A stretch of 64,000 bases of DNA from Agrococcus jejuensis (GTDB lineage Bacteria > Actinomycetota > Actinomycetes > Actinomycetales > Microbacteriaceae), in assembly GCF_007679035.1 (NCBI RefSeq), contig NZ_VEFR01000004.1, positions 124,001-188,000 of the forward strand, in the 5' to 3' direction. Below, piece after piece: positions 7,095-15,341 of this stretch (the stretch's first letter is position 1; every line of letters begins with the position of its first letter). A program made the position numbers and the translations under genes. Below the pieces are notes generated by a model, which worked only from the letters and a program-made list of their open reading frames with translations, was not told where the DNA came from and did no database searches.

Positions 7095-8651
7095 GTGGAC
7101 ATCTTCGCTCAGCTCCTGGCCGGCTTCCAGGAGGTGCTCTCACCCGTCAACCTGCTGTTCGCGCTCGCAGGATGCGTGCTCGGCATGGTCGTCGGCATCC
7201 TGCCGGGATTCGGCCCGCCCGCCGCGATGGCGCTGCTGCTGCCCGTGACGTACGTCGTCGGTCCCATCCCCGGCATCATCATGATCGCCGCGATCCTCTA
7301 CGGCTCCATGTACGGCGGCACGATCACCGCCGTGCTCCTCAACGTCCCCGGCGAGCCGTCGTCCGTCGCCACGACGCTCGAGGGCTACACGCTCGCGAAG
7401 CAGGGGCGCGGCGGTCCTGCGCTCGTCATCGCCGCGGCCGGCTCGTTCGTCGGCGCGACCGTCGGCATCGTCGGCATGGTGCTCGCCGCGCCGCTCGCGA
7501 TCGCCGTCGTCGGACTCGGCGCCCGCGACTACTTCGCCATCGGCGTCCTCGGGCTCTCGCTCGTCGTCGGCCTCTCGGGCCGCAACGTCGTGAAGGGGCT
7601 CGTCTGCGCGCTCATCGGCCTCGCCATCGGCCTCGTCGGACTCGATCCCGTGCTCGGCACGCCGCGCTTCACGGGCGGGATGCCCGAGCTGTTCGACGGC
7701 ATCGACCTCGTCGCCGTCGTCATGGGGCTCTTCGGGCTCAGCGAGATGCTCATCGGGCTCGAGCACCGCGCGACGTCGGGCAGGCTCACGAAGCTCGGGC
7801 GCATCGCGCCGACGAAGGAGGACTGGAGGCGCTCCGTCGGTCCCATGGCGCGTGGCAGCGTCATCGGGTTCTTCACGGGCCTGCTTCCCGGCTCGCCCGG
7901 CACCGCCGCGACCTTCTTCTCCTACGCGCTCGAGCGCCGCGTCTCCAAGGGACGCGCGCAGTTCGGCCGCGGTGCCATCGAGGGCGTCGCAGGTCCCGAG
8001 ACCGCGAACAACTCCCTCGGCATCGCGACCATGATCCCGATGTTCACCCTCGGCATCCCGTCGTCGGTGACGATGGCGATCATGATGGGCGCGTTCATCG
8101 TGCACGGGCTCACGCCGGGACCGCTCCTGTTCCGCGATCACCCCGACGTCGCGTGGGCGATCATCGCGAGCCTCTTCGTGGGCAACGTGATCCTGCTCGT
8201 GCTCAACGTGCCGCTCATCCGCGTCTGGCTCTACATCCTGAAGATCCCGTACTCGATCCTGTTCGCCCTCGTCGTCGGGCTCATGATCCTCGGCGCGTTC
8301 CTCGTCACGGGCGCGGCGTTCAACATCCTCGTGTTGCTCGTCTCGGGCATCTTCGGGTACGTGCTGCGCAAGCTCGACGTGCCGCTCGCCCCCATCGCGC
8401 TCACGATGGTGCTCGGCTCGATCCTCGAGGAGAACCTCGTGCGCGCGCTGCTCCTGTCCGACGGCGACGTCGGCACCCTCGTCGGCAGCCCGTTCTCGGC
8501 GACGCTGCTGACGGGCGCGGTGCTCGTGCTGTGCAGCGCGCCGTTGCTCGCGCTGCTGCGCACGCGTCTCGAGCGTCGACGAGCCCGTCTCATGGCAGCG
8601 CCGACGCGCGCCGGAGAGACGACCTCCCTGCCCACCACCAAGTCCTCGTAG
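7095..8651 (+). CDS. tctA: Tripartite tricarboxylate transporter, large permease TctA
   Basis: The large (518 residues, about 12 helices) permease subunit of a TTT importer that moves a carboxylate with a cation. Family signatures are clear: GILPGFGPPAAMALLLPVTY near residue 35, YGSMYGGTITAVLLNVPGEP (about 69-88), the second-half counterpart GLLPGSPGTAATFFSYALE, and GPETANNS. The GTG start has GAAAGG 10 bases upstream. It is followed after 42 bases by the binding-protein gene. Substrate is not predictable from sequence; characterised TTT systems take citrate, tartrate, terephthalate, 2-oxo or dicarboxylic acids. Confidence 0.95.
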   Translation: MDIFAQLLAGFQEVLSPVNLLFALAGCVLGMVVGILPGFGPPAAMALLLPVTYVVGPIPGIIMIAAILYGSMYGGTITAVLLNVPGEPSSVATTLEGYTLAKQGRGGPALVIAAAGSFVGATVGIVGMVLAAPLAIAVVGLGARDYFAIGVLGLSLVVGLSGRNVVKGLVCALIGLAIGLVGLDPVLGTPRFTGGMPELFDGIDLVAVVMGLFGLSEMLIGLEHRATSGRLTKLGRIAPTKEDWRRSVGPMARGSVIGFFTGLLPGSPGTAATFFSYALERRVSKGRAQFGRGAIEGVAGPETANNSLGIATMIPMFTLGIPSSVTMAIMMGAFIVHGLTPGPLLFRDHPDVAWAIIASLFVGNVILLVLNVPLIRVWLYILKIPYSILFALVVGLMILGAFLVTGAAFNILVLLVSGIFGYVLRKLDVPLAPIALTMVLGSILEENLVRALLLSDGDVGTLVGSPFSATLLTGAVLVLCSAPLLALLRTRLERRRARLMAAPTRAGETTSLPTTKSS

Positions 8652-8660
8652 CCACCACCC

Positions 8661-8674
8661 GTTCGGTCCCGAAC
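8661..8674 (+). other. Small intercistronic hairpin between tctA and tctC
   Basis: GTTCGG-TC-CCGAAC is a perfect short inverted repeat in the 42-base gap between permease and binding-protein genes. Such hairpins can raise the ratio of binding protein to permease by mRNA stabilisation; that role is inferred. Confidence 0.3.
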
Positions 8675-8693
8675 GCATTCGAAGGAGAATGAC

Positions 8694-9707
8694 ATGCGCC
8701 GACGCATCGCAGCCGCAACCCTCGCGGCACTCGCCATCCCGCTCGCCCTCTCGGGCTGCTCATCCCTGTCCGCAGGCGGTGGCGACGCCGGAGCCACCGG
8801 GGACTTCCCCGGTGGCGAGCCCATCACGATCGTCATGCCGTTCAGCGCCGGCGGCTCGACCGACCTCATGATCCGCGCGCTCGTGCCGTTCCTCGAGGAC
8901 GAGCTCGACACCTCGATCATCGTCGAGAACACCGTCGGCGCCGGCGGGCAGGTCGCGCTCACCGCGATCGCCGGGGCGCAGCCGGACGGCTTCACGATCG
9001 GCGTCACGAACCTGCCGTCGACGCTCGCATACGTCAACGAGGAGCGTCAGGCGACCTACGACCAGGACAGCTTCGAGCCGCTCGCGACGATCAACCGCTT
9101 CCGCGGCATCATCGCGACGTCGTCGACCGGCGAATGGGCGACGCTCGAGGAGATGGTCGCGTACGCGCAGGACAACCCCGGCGCGGTCACGGTCGGCGTC
9201 GACGGCCTCGGCGGCGACGATCACATCTTCGTGACGGCGTTCGAGCAGGCGGCCGACGTCGAGTTCACCGTCGTGCCGTTCGACGACGGGTCCGAGAAGA
9301 TGACGGCCCTCATCGGCAACCAGATCGACCTCTCGTTCGGCTCGGTCCCGACCTTCCGGCCCCAGATCGACTCGGGCAACGTCGTGGCCCTCGCCGCGCT
9401 CGACGCGGAGACGGTCGCCGGGCTCGAGGACGTGCCCACGACGTCGAGCTTCGGCTACGACGTGCAATGGGAGTCGTACAACGTGCTCTCGGTGCCCGCG
9501 GGCACCGACGAGGCCGTGCGCAGCGAGCTCGAGGATGCCATCGGCGCGGCCGCCGCAGCAGCGGAGGCCGACTCGGCCTTCATGGAGCAGATGACCAACG
9601 GCGGCTACGAGTTCGGATTCCAGGACTCCGAGTGGACCAACGACCGCTGGACCGACCTCGACGCCCAGTGGCGCGAGCTCGTCCCCGTCGCCCTCCAGGG
9701 CGACTAG
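8694..9707 (+). CDS. tctC: TTT substrate-binding lipoprotein TctC/Bug family
   Basis: The extracytoplasmic receptor of the TTT importer, 337 residues. A lipoprotein signal ends in ALSGC with the acylated Cys at 22. Bug-family hallmarks follow: ITIVMPFSAGGSTDLMIRAL (substrate-contacting beta1-alpha1 loop), ENTVGAGGQVALTAIAGAQPDGFTIGV, and the second-domain VTVGVDGLGGDDH. Residues about 170-200 correspond to the GxGS..H segment. The ATG has AAGGAG eight bases upstream. It is followed directly by the RraA-like gene, so transport and metabolism genes appear to be on one transcript. Confidence 0.93.
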   Translation: MRRRIAAATLAALAIPLALSGCSSLSAGGGDAGATGDFPGGEPITIVMPFSAGGSTDLMIRALVPFLEDELDTSIIVENTVGAGGQVALTAIAGAQPDGFTIGVTNLPSTLAYVNEERQATYDQDSFEPLATINRFRGIIATSSTGEWATLEEMVAYAQDNPGAVTVGVDGLGGDDHIFVTAFEQAADVEFTVVPFDDGSEKMTALIGNQIDLSFGSVPTFRPQIDSGNVVALAALDAETVAGLEDVPTTSSFGYDVQWESYNVLSVPAGTDEAVRSELEDAIGAAAAAAEADSAFMEQMTNGGYEFGFQDSEWTNDRWTDLDAQWRELVPVALQGD

Positions 9708-9732
9708 CCCACCGATCCGAACAGGAGCGCGC

Positions 9733-10368
9733 ATGACCACCACCGCACCCTCATCCACCGACCCCCGACTCGGACGGCTGCTCGAGCTCGGCACGAGCAC
9801 CGTGTACGAAGGCACGGGCGAGGACTGGTGGGTCGATCCCGCCATCCGGCCGGCCTGGCGCGGAGCACGACTCGTGGGCTCGGCGTTCCCCGTGCTCGCG
9901 AGCGTCGGCGACAACCTCGCGCTGCAACGAGCAGTCCGCGAGGCTCCCGCGGGATCCGTGCTCGTCGTCGAGGCCGCAGGCGGTGCCTTCGGCTACTGGG
10001 GCGGCATCCTCACCGAGATCGCGCTGCTGCGCGGCATCGCGGGGCTCGTGATCCACGGCACCGTGCGCGACATCGACGAGATCGAGGAGCTCGGGTTCCC
10101 GATCTTCTCGAGCGGCATCGCGATGCGCCATGCGCAGAAGCTCGACGGGGGCACGATCGGCGAGCCCATCGAGCTCGCCGGTCGGGCGGTCGAGGTCGGC
10201 GACGTCGTCGTCGCCGACGCCGACGGCGTCGTCATCGTGCCCGGCGCGCGCCTCGACGAGGCGCTCGACAACGCGCAGACGCGCTTCGACGGCGAGCGGG
10301 AGCGCATCGCGGGGATCCGAGCGGGCACCGTGCCCGCGATGAAGATCGAGACGCCCGCGCATGGCTGA
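9733..10368 (+). CDS. RraA-like metal-dependent aldolase/decarboxylase (copy 1)
   Basis: A 211-residue member of the RraA / demethylmenaquinone methyltransferase-like fold. It keeps the G-x20-R-D-x2-E motif (G91, R112, D113, E116) that marks enzymes such as 4-hydroxy-4-methyl-2-oxoglutarate aldolase and oxaloacetate decarboxylase, which cleave oxo-acids to pyruvate with a divalent metal. A true RNase E inhibitor role is unlikely in this catabolic setting. SD sequence AGGAG precedes the ATG. The stop overlaps the next gene by 8 bases. A second, divergent copy lies at 14574-15212. Substrate unknown; the neighbouring carboxylate importer suggests an imported hydroxy- or oxo-acid. Confidence 0.8.
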   Translation: MTTTAPSSTDPRLGRLLELGTSTVYEGTGEDWWVDPAIRPAWRGARLVGSAFPVLASVGDNLALQRAVREAPAGSVLVVEAAGGAFGYWGGILTEIALLRGIAGLVIHGTVRDIDEIEELGFPIFSSGIAMRHAQKLDGGTIGEPIELAGRAVEVGDVVVADADGVVIVPGARLDEALDNAQTRFDGERERIAGIRAGTVPAMKIETPAHG

Positions 10369-11329
10369 CGGGGCGCACGCGTCGACGGGATGGCTCGTCG
10401 GCGCGTACGCCGCCGCCCCCAGTCGCATCGGTTGGGACCCGGATGCGGAGCGTCGATTCCTCGATGCGCTCGGAGCGCTGCCGGGCGTCGTGGGGCTCGA
10501 GCTGCCCTGGGCGCACGGTGCGTTCCACCTGCGCGACGAAGGCTGGATGCTGGAGCGCATCCCATCGGACGCGCAGATCGTCGTGACGACCGCGCCCGAC
10601 ACCTCGAACCGGCACCGGGCCTCCTCGACGTTCGGACTCGCATCGACCGACGAGGACGGCAGGCGCGACGCGATCGAGGCGACGCGTGCGCTGCACGCTG
10701 CGCTGCCGCGACTGCGCGCCTCGGTACCCGTCGTCTCGGCCGTGGAGCTGCACGGTGCACCCCGGGCGACACCCGGCGCGTCGTCGGCGAGCGCGCTGCG
10801 CGAGAGCCTCGCGGAGATCGCCGGCTGGGACTGGGGCGGAGCGCGGCTCGTCGTCGAGCACTGCGACGCCTGGGTGCCGACGCACGCTCCGGCGAAGGGC
10901 TACCTCGCGCTCGACGACGAGCTCGCCGTCGTGCACGCCCTGCGCGACGAGGGCGTGCTCGTCGGCATCAGCGTCAACTGGGGCCGGTCGGTGATCGAGC
11001 AGCGCGATCCCGACGCTGGGCGCGCGCATGCTGCCCTTGCAGCGGCACGGGGCGTGCTCGACGGGATCGTGCTCTCCGGCGCGGCGCCCGTGGCGACGCC
11101 CGTCGGCGGGGCCTGGGCCGACGTGCATGCGCCCTTCGCAGACGACGGCGCCTATGCGGGCTCGCTCCTCACGGTCGAGCGCGCCGCGGCGACGATCGAG
11201 GCGGCGGGTCACGTGGCGTTCCGGGCTGTGAAGGTCGGTGCGCCGTCGAGCGCGAGCGTCGACGAGCGGATCGCCGTCGTGGCGCGTGCGATCGCAGCCG
11301 CGCAGGGCGTCGACGCGCTCGTGCGGTGA
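10361..11329 (+). CDS. DUF4862-like protein, xylose-isomerase-type TIM barrel suspected
   Basis: A 322-residue protein I recognise as DUF4862-like from the opening GWLVGAYAAAPSRIGWDP, the segment GVVGLELPWAHGAFH and FGLASTDEDGRRDAIEA. No catalytic assignment is established for the family. Conserved-looking acidic/His residues (VVSAVELHG near 122-130, LVVEHCDAW near 160-168, GISVNWGRS near 200-208) sit at strand ends as in sugar-phosphate isomerase/epimerase TIM barrels. It overlaps RraA copy 1 by 8 bases and is followed 7 bases later by an MFS gene, so it belongs to the same operon. It is the least understood enzyme of the island. Confidence 0.65.
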   Translation: MADGAHASTGWLVGAYAAAPSRIGWDPDAERRFLDALGALPGVVGLELPWAHGAFHLRDEGWMLERIPSDAQIVVTTAPDTSNRHRASSTFGLASTDEDGRRDAIEATRALHAALPRLRASVPVVSAVELHGAPRATPGASSASALRESLAEIAGWDWGGARLVVEHCDAWVPTHAPAKGYLALDDELAVVHALRDEGVLVGISVNWGRSVIEQRDPDAGRAHAALAAARGVLDGIVLSGAAPVATPVGGAWADVHAPFADDGAYAGSLLTVERAAATIEAAGHVAFRAVKVGAPSSASVDERIAVVARAIAAAQGVDALVR

Positions 11330-11336
11330 CCGGCCG

Positions 11337-12545
11337 GTGAGACCGCCGGGCGACGAGCCGAGGTGGCGCGTCGCCCTGGCGGCGCACATGCTGCTGCTGC
11401 AGGTGGCGTGGGTGGGGGCGCGACTCATGCTCGGCTACCGCGCCCTCGAGCTCGGCGCCGACGCGGCGTTCATCGCGGTGCTCGCGAGCGCGTTCGCCGC
11501 CCCCGCGCTCGCCGGCTCGGTCGTCGTCGGTCGGCTGGCTGGCCGACACGGCGGCGGGCTCGTCACGCTGCTCGGGTCGTCGCTCGTCGTGGTCGGCTGC
11601 GTCGTGCCGCTGGTCGCTCGCGCGCCATGGCTGCTGCTCGCCGCCGCGGCCATCGTCGGTCTCGGCAGCGTCGGCGTCTTCGTCGGTCAGCAGGCGTTCG
11701 TCGCGCATCGCACGCGCGGCCGATCGAGCGATGGCGAGTTCGGCACCCTTGCGACGGCCGGCTCGCTCGGACAGCTCGTCGCGCCACCGCTCGTCACGGG
11801 CGTCGCGGCGCTCGCCGCGTCGCCGGCGAGGCCGGACACCACGGCAGGGCTCGTCGTGTGCGCCGTCGCCGCCGCGGCAGCCGTCGTCGTCGCGGTCGCG
11901 CTGCGCATCGTCGACCGCGCTGCGCCCTCGCCGTCGGATGCGGGAGAGCCGGCGCAGCGGTCGATCGGCGTGCTGCGCACCCCGGGGCTCTGGCGGGCGC
12001 TCGTGGTGAGCGGCGCGATGCTCGTGACGATGGACCTGCTCTACACGTTCGTGCCCGTGTGGGCTGCCGAGCGCGGCATCGACGCGACGACCGTGGGTTG
12101 GCTGCTCGCGGTTCGCGCGCTCGTCTCGGTCGCGAGTCGGCTCGGATTGGGTCGGCTCGTGGCGCGCTGGGGCCGCAAGGCTCCGCTCGTCGCGTCGATG
12201 GCGCTCGGCGTCGCGGCGCTCGCTGCGCTGCCCGCCTCCGACGTGCTCGCTGCCGTCGCCGTGATGATCGCGCTCGGCGTCTGCCTCGGCGTGCCCCAGC
12301 CGCTCACGCTCGCGTGGGTCGTCGAGATCACGGCGCCACGCGACCACGGGGCCGCGCTCGGGCTGCGGATGGCGGGCAACCGTCTCGCGCAGACCGCGAT
12401 CCCACTCGCGATGGCGGGCATCGCGGCGCCGCTCGGCAGCAGCGGCATCATCTGGACGAACGCCGCCGTGCTCGCCGTCGCGACGGCGCTCGCCGCCGCA
12501 TCGAGGCCCGGTGGTGCGGATCGCGCACGCGTCGAGCGCCGCTGA
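11337..12545 (+). CDS. Major facilitator superfamily transporter
   Basis: A 402-residue, 12-helix MFS protein. Helices alternate through the length with the loop-2/3 motif GRLAGRHGGG (about 61-70) and its second-half counterpart LGRLVARWGRK. GTG 11337 follows the previous stop by 7 bases. The reading frame is open further upstream, but that sequence lies in the DUF4862 gene. Substrate unknown: it could export a pathway product or import a second substrate. It closes the run of genes that begins with rpiR; a new promoter region follows. Confidence 0.85.
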   Translation: MRPPGDEPRWRVALAAHMLLLQVAWVGARLMLGYRALELGADAAFIAVLASAFAAPALAGSVVVGRLAGRHGGGLVTLLGSSLVVVGCVVPLVARAPWLLLAAAAIVGLGSVGVFVGQQAFVAHRTRGRSSDGEFGTLATAGSLGQLVAPPLVTGVAALAASPARPDTTAGLVVCAVAAAAAVVVAVALRIVDRAAPSPSDAGEPAQRSIGVLRTPGLWRALVVSGAMLVTMDLLYTFVPVWAAERGIDATTVGWLLAVRALVSVASRLGLGRLVARWGRKAPLVASMALGVAALAALPASDVLAAVAVMIALGVCLGVPQPLTLAWVVEITAPRDHGAALGLRMAGNRLAQTAIPLAMAGIAAPLGSSGIIWTNAAVLAVATALAAASRPGGADRARVERR

Positions 12546-12591
12546 CGCCGCTCGCGCCACGACGCCACTTCCGCGCATCGCCGCGAGCCGC

Positions 12592-12597
12592 TACTAT
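12592..12597 (+). promoter_or_regulatory. Candidate -10 (TACTAT) for the decarboxylase operon
   Basis: TACTAT is close to TATAAT; 17 bases upstream the sequence is TTCCGC, a poor -35. It overlaps the start of the 24-bp element at 12595-12618, so a protein bound there would occlude the promoter. Confidence 0.45.
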
Positions 12598-12618
12598 CTG
12601 AGACTGCAGTCGCATTTA
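12595..12618. promoter_or_regulatory. 24-bp dyad operator, copy A (probable TetR site)
   Basis: Left half TATCTGAGACTG and right half CAGTCGCATTTA form a dyad with 9 of 12 positions complementary. The right half GTCGCATTTA recurs as GTCGCACTTA at 15261-15270 inside a second copy with matching left-half positions (TA..TGA.A.TG). Binding by the TetR protein encoded at 13908 is inferred from the shared motif. Confidence 0.6.
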
Positions 12619-12687
12619 AACCCGATCCGTCGTCACGCTCCGCATCGCGGGCAGCGGGCGGCGGGTCCCAGCAGGAGGAACCAGGAC

Positions 12688-13230
12688 ATGGGCACTCGAA
12701 CCTATGCGCAGGCCGCAGCGGCCGGCATCTGGGCGAGCGGCGCGAAGCACGTCGGGTACATCCCGTCGGTGACCGTCGCCCCCGTCATCCAGGCGCTCGT
12801 CGAGACCGATGGTGGTCGCGACGGCGTCTCGGAGCACGTCACGCCGCTGTCGCGCGAGGAGGAGGCGGTCGGCGTGCTCGGCGCGCTGCCGCTCGCGGGC
12901 AGCTTCGGTGCCGTCGTCATGCAGGACAACGGCTTCGGCAACAACCTGACGGCGCTCACCACGTTCTCGGTCTCGTACCACCTGCCGTTGCTCATCGTCG
13001 CGAACACGCGTGGCAGCCTCGGCGAGTACAACTCCATGATCCACTCGATCAGCCAGCACGTGCCACCGATCCTGCGCACGCTCGGCATCCCCGTCGTCGA
13101 GCTCGACCGCCGCTCGTCCGTCGACGACTGGCACGACGTGATCGCCGAGGCCGGCACGCACGCGGTCATGACCTACCGCCCGGTGGTCGTGCTCGCATCC
13201 TTCTGGAACACCGACGGAAAGGTCGCCTGA
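12688..13230 (+). CDS. TPP-dependent 2-oxoacid decarboxylase, alpha subunit (ComD/sulfopyruvate decarboxylase-like)
   Basis: The 180-residue product matches the pyrimidine-binding half of TPP enzymes in the two-subunit arrangement of sulfopyruvate decarboxylase (ComD) and the corresponding half of phosphonopyruvate decarboxylase. The cofactor-activating Glu lies in SREEEAVGV (57-59) and the segment MQDNGFGNNLTALTTF (78-93) is the ComD-like active-site loop. AGGAGG precedes the ATG. The beta subunit follows one base after the stop. No coenzyme M genes are present, so sulfopyruvate as substrate is only one option; another 2-oxo-acid delivering an aldehyde to the ALDH at 15342 is equally possible. 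Confidence 0.8.
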   Translation: MGTRTYAQAAAAGIWASGAKHVGYIPSVTVAPVIQALVETDGGRDGVSEHVTPLSREEEAVGVLGALPLAGSFGAVVMQDNGFGNNLTALTTFSVSYHLPLLIVANTRGSLGEYNSMIHSISQHVPPILRTLGIPVVELDRRSSVDDWHDVIAEAGTHAVMTYRPVVVLASFWNTDGKVA

Positions 13231-13231
13231 C

Positions 13232-13819
13232 ATGCGCCGCATCGAAGCACTCGCGCACCTCGTCGAGCTCACCGAGCACGACCCGCTCGTGGTGACGTGC
13301 GCCGCGACGAGTCGCGAGCTCGCGTCGCTGGCGGATCGCGACAACCACCTCTACCTGCTCGACTCGATGGGGCTCGTCGGGTCCGTCGCCACGGGCCTCG
13401 CGATCGCCGTCGATGGCAGCGACGTGCGCAAGGTCATCGGCATCGAGGGCGATGGCTCGCTGCTCATGAACCCGAACGTGCTGCCGACGGGCGGCTACCT
13501 GGCGCCCGATCGACTGCTCATGGTGCTGCTCGACAACCGCGTCTACGGGTCGACGGCCGGCCTGCCGACCTACGCCGACCGCGTCGACCTCGGTGCGCTC
13601 GCGGCGGCGTCCGGTTGGACCGTCGGCACGGCCGACGACGAGGCGAGCCTCCGTGCCGAGTTCGCACGGCTCGCCGAGACGCCGGGGCCCGCCCTGCTGC
13701 ACGTGCGGATCGAGGCGGGCAACGCCGCCGACATCGCGAAGCTGCTCGTCGATCCGGTGTCCATCACGCTGCGCTTCACGGCCTGGCTGACGGCACGACT
13801 GCCGCGACCGGCTGCGTGA
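13232..13819 (+). CDS. TPP-dependent 2-oxoacid decarboxylase, beta subunit (ComE-like)
   Basis: The 195-residue partner subunit holds the diphosphate/Mg-binding motif GDGSLLMNPNVL starting at 73 and ending with N102 in LLDNRVYG (GDG-x26-N), plus DSMGLVGSVATGLA (44-57), typical of ComE and phosphonopyruvate decarboxylase C-terminal halves. Together with the alpha subunit it would convert a 2-oxo-acid to an aldehyde and CO2 in the cytoplasm. The gene is one base downstream of the alpha gene. A 13-bp perfect hairpin follows the stop, probably ending the two-gene transcript. Confidence 0.8.
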   Translation: MRRIEALAHLVELTEHDPLVVTCAATSRELASLADRDNHLYLLDSMGLVGSVATGLAIAVDGSDVRKVIGIEGDGSLLMNPNVLPTGGYLAPDRLLMVLLDNRVYGSTAGLPTYADRVDLGALAAASGWTVGTADDEASLRAEFARLAETPGPALLHVRIEAGNAADIAKLLVDPVSITLRFTAWLTARLPRPAA

Positions 13820-13827
13820 CCCACGGT

Positions 13828-13857
13828 GCCGCGACCGGTCGCGTGACCGGTCGCGGC
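13828..13857 (+). terminator. Perfect 13-bp hairpin after the decarboxylase genes
   Basis: GCCGCGACCGGTC (13828-13840), loop GCGT, GACCGGTCGCGGC (13845-13857). It starts eight bases after the stop. No T-tract follows; terminator or transcript-end stabiliser. Confidence 0.55.
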
Positions 13858-13895
13858 GCATCGTCCGTCGATCTGGCCCCCGCGCGCTGACCTGC

Positions 13896-13901
13896 GAGGA
13901 T
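13896..13901 (+). promoter_or_regulatory. Candidate -10 of leaderless tetR promoter
   Basis: GAGGAT, six bases, then ATG 13908; matches the recurrent leaderless arrangement of this window. Confidence 0.4.
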
Positions 13902-13907
13902 GGCGGC

Positions 13908-14549
13908 ATGAGCACGGCGGAGGGTGGCGAGGCGCAGGTCGCGACCACGCGCGATGGCCGTCCCCGTCGTCGGGCACCGCGACAGGACGCCATCCGCAAC
14001 GAGCAGGCGCTCGTCGACGCCGTCGGCGCCCTGCTGCGCGAGGCACCCGACGAGGCGACGATGCCGGCGGTCGCGGCGCGCGCAGGGCTCTCGCTCGCGA
14101 CCGCCTACCGGTACTTTCCGACGCTTGACCAGCTGCACCGGCGCTTCATGCTCAGCGTCGTCGAGCGGGCCGACGCGACGACCAGCGCGTACCCGGAACG
14201 CGGGCAGGCGCTCTTCGAGCGCATCCTCGCGCACTGGATCGACGTCGTCGAGGTCTACGGCCCCGCGATGGTGCTCGTGCGATCGCGAGAGGGCTTCCTC
14301 ACGAGGTTCGGGCACGGCGAGGGCCAGGCGGTCGCGCTCGACCGCATGTGGGGCAGGGCGATCCGCGACCTGATGGTCGACTCGGGCGTGCCCGAGTCCC
14401 GCTACCCGCTCGCGCTGACCCTCTACAACGCGCTGCTGAACTCACGCGAGATCCTCGACGTCCGCGCTGCGACGGGCATGGCGGGCGACGAGCTCGTCTC
14501 CCATCTGTCCCGCGTCTATCGCGCCGCGCTCCAGGGCCTCGCGGCATAG
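13908..14549 (+). CDS. TetR-family regulator of the catabolic island
   Basis: A 213-residue TetR protein. The HTH lies at about 45-75 (MPAVAARAGLSLATAYRYFPTLDQLHRRFM), preceded by an Arg-rich arm (RPRRRAPRQDAIR). The C-terminal ligand domain is unlike any I can name. It stands between the decarboxylase genes and the RraA2/ALDH pair. A 24-bp dyad occurs in the promoters on both sides (12595-12618, 15247-15270), which makes this protein the best candidate for the shared repressor. The ligand would then be a pathway intermediate. Confidence 0.85.
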   Translation: MSTAEGGEAQVATTRDGRPRRRAPRQDAIRNEQALVDAVGALLREAPDEATMPAVAARAGLSLATAYRYFPTLDQLHRRFMLSVVERADATTSAYPERGQALFERILAHWIDVVEVYGPAMVLVRSREGFLTRFGHGEGQAVALDRMWGRAIRDLMVDSGVPESRYPLALTLYNALLNSREILDVRAATGMAGDELVSHLSRVYRAALQGLAA

Positions 14550-14573
14550 GCGGATGCGACGAGCGCGCGCTCG

Positions 14574-15212
14574 TCAGCGCCGCGCGCCGTCGACGAGCCC
14601 TGCCCTGAGCGTGACCTCGTAGTCGGCCTGCGCCTCGACGCGCGGCAGCAGCTCGGGGAGGGCGGCGGCAGCGAGCACGATGAGTCCATCGGCGTCACCC
14701 ACGATCACGTCGCCCGGGTTGCAGACGACGTTGCCGCACGCCACGGGCATGCCCACCGATCCCGGCCCGTGCTTGTAGGGACCGGCGGGACTCACGCCGC
14801 GCGAGTAGACGGGCAGCCCGAGCTCCTCGAACTCCGCGACGTCGCGCAGCGAGCCGTCGATGACGACGCCCGCGATGCCGCGCGCCAGGCAACCGGCGGC
14901 GAGGAGCCCCCCGAACACGGCGCGGTTGACGTCGCCTTGGCCGTTGACGACGAGCACGTCGCCCGGCTGCGCCTCGTCGAGGGATCGGTGGATGGCGAGG
15001 TTGTCGCCCTCGCGCACGAGCACGGGCAGGATCGAGCCGGCGAGCGGCAGCGACGTGCGTGGGCGGATGCCTGCGCTCAGCATGCCCATGCGCTGCTGCA
15101 CGTCGCCGATGAGGGCGACGGGGTGCTGCGCGATGGCGCGGATGAGCGCGGCGTCGGCACGCCGCTCGAAGGGGGCGACGGTGATCGAGCTCGCATCGAC
15201 CGTGAGGAACAT
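14574..15212 (-). CDS. RraA-like metal-dependent aldolase/decarboxylase (copy 2)
   Basis: A 212-residue RraA-family protein, distinct from copy 1 but with the same G-x20-R-D-x2-E signature (G102, R123, D124, E127 in VVIDGSLRDVAEFEELG). It carries a longer N-terminal segment (FLTVDASSITVAPFERRADA). Enzymes with this motif cleave or decarboxylate oxo-acids with a divalent metal. It is transcribed divergently from the ALDH gene; a 24-bp operator-like dyad overlaps its likely promoter (TTCGAC-17-TATCAT). Two RraA copies in one island suggest two chemically different steps or two substrates. Confidence 0.8.
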   Translation of the reverse strand: MFLTVDASSITVAPFERRADAALIRAIAQHPVALIGDVQQRMGMLSAGIRPRTSLPLAGSILPVLVREGDNLAIHRSLDEAQPGDVLVVNGQGDVNRAVFGGLLAAGCLARGIAGVVIDGSLRDVAEFEELGLPVYSRGVSPAGPYKHGPGSVGMPVACGNVVCNPGDVIVGDADGLIVLAAAALPELLPRVEAQADYEVTLRAGLVDGARR

Positions 15213-15246
15213 GGCAGGCCTCCAGGGGTATCGCCGGGGTGACGGT

Positions 15247-15270
15247 TAAATGATAGTGTTGTCGCACTTA
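15247..15270. promoter_or_regulatory. 24-bp dyad operator, copy B, between RraA2 and ALDH
   Basis: Starts TAAATGATAGTG and ends TTGTCGCACTTA. It shares 17 of 24 positions with copy A at 12595-12618, including GTCGCA.TTA, although its own dyad is weaker (outer TAARTG / CACTTA). It overlaps the minus-strand -10 (15250-15255) and spacer. Confidence 0.6.
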
Positions 15271-15278
15271 CGGTCGAA
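15250..15278 (-). promoter_or_regulatory. Promoter of RraA copy 2
   Basis: Read on the minus strand: TTCGAC (15273-15278), a 17-base spacer, TATCAT (15250-15255). The start codon at 15212 is about 30 bases downstream of the expected +1. Confidence 0.5.
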
Positions 15279-15341
15279 GCGCAAGCCTCGACCGCGCTCC
15301 CACCACGCGTCGAAGCCGACGAGTCCAGAGGAAGGTGAACG

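Noticed and set aside
9733..10368. Reading RraA copy 1 as a ribonuclease E regulator
   Set aside because: The metal-aldolase signature is kept and the context is a transporter/catabolic operon.
12688..13819. Firm assignment as coenzyme M biosynthesis (comDE)
   Set aside because: No comA/B/C genes are nearby and actinobacteria of this type are not known to make coenzyme M; only the enzyme type is supported.
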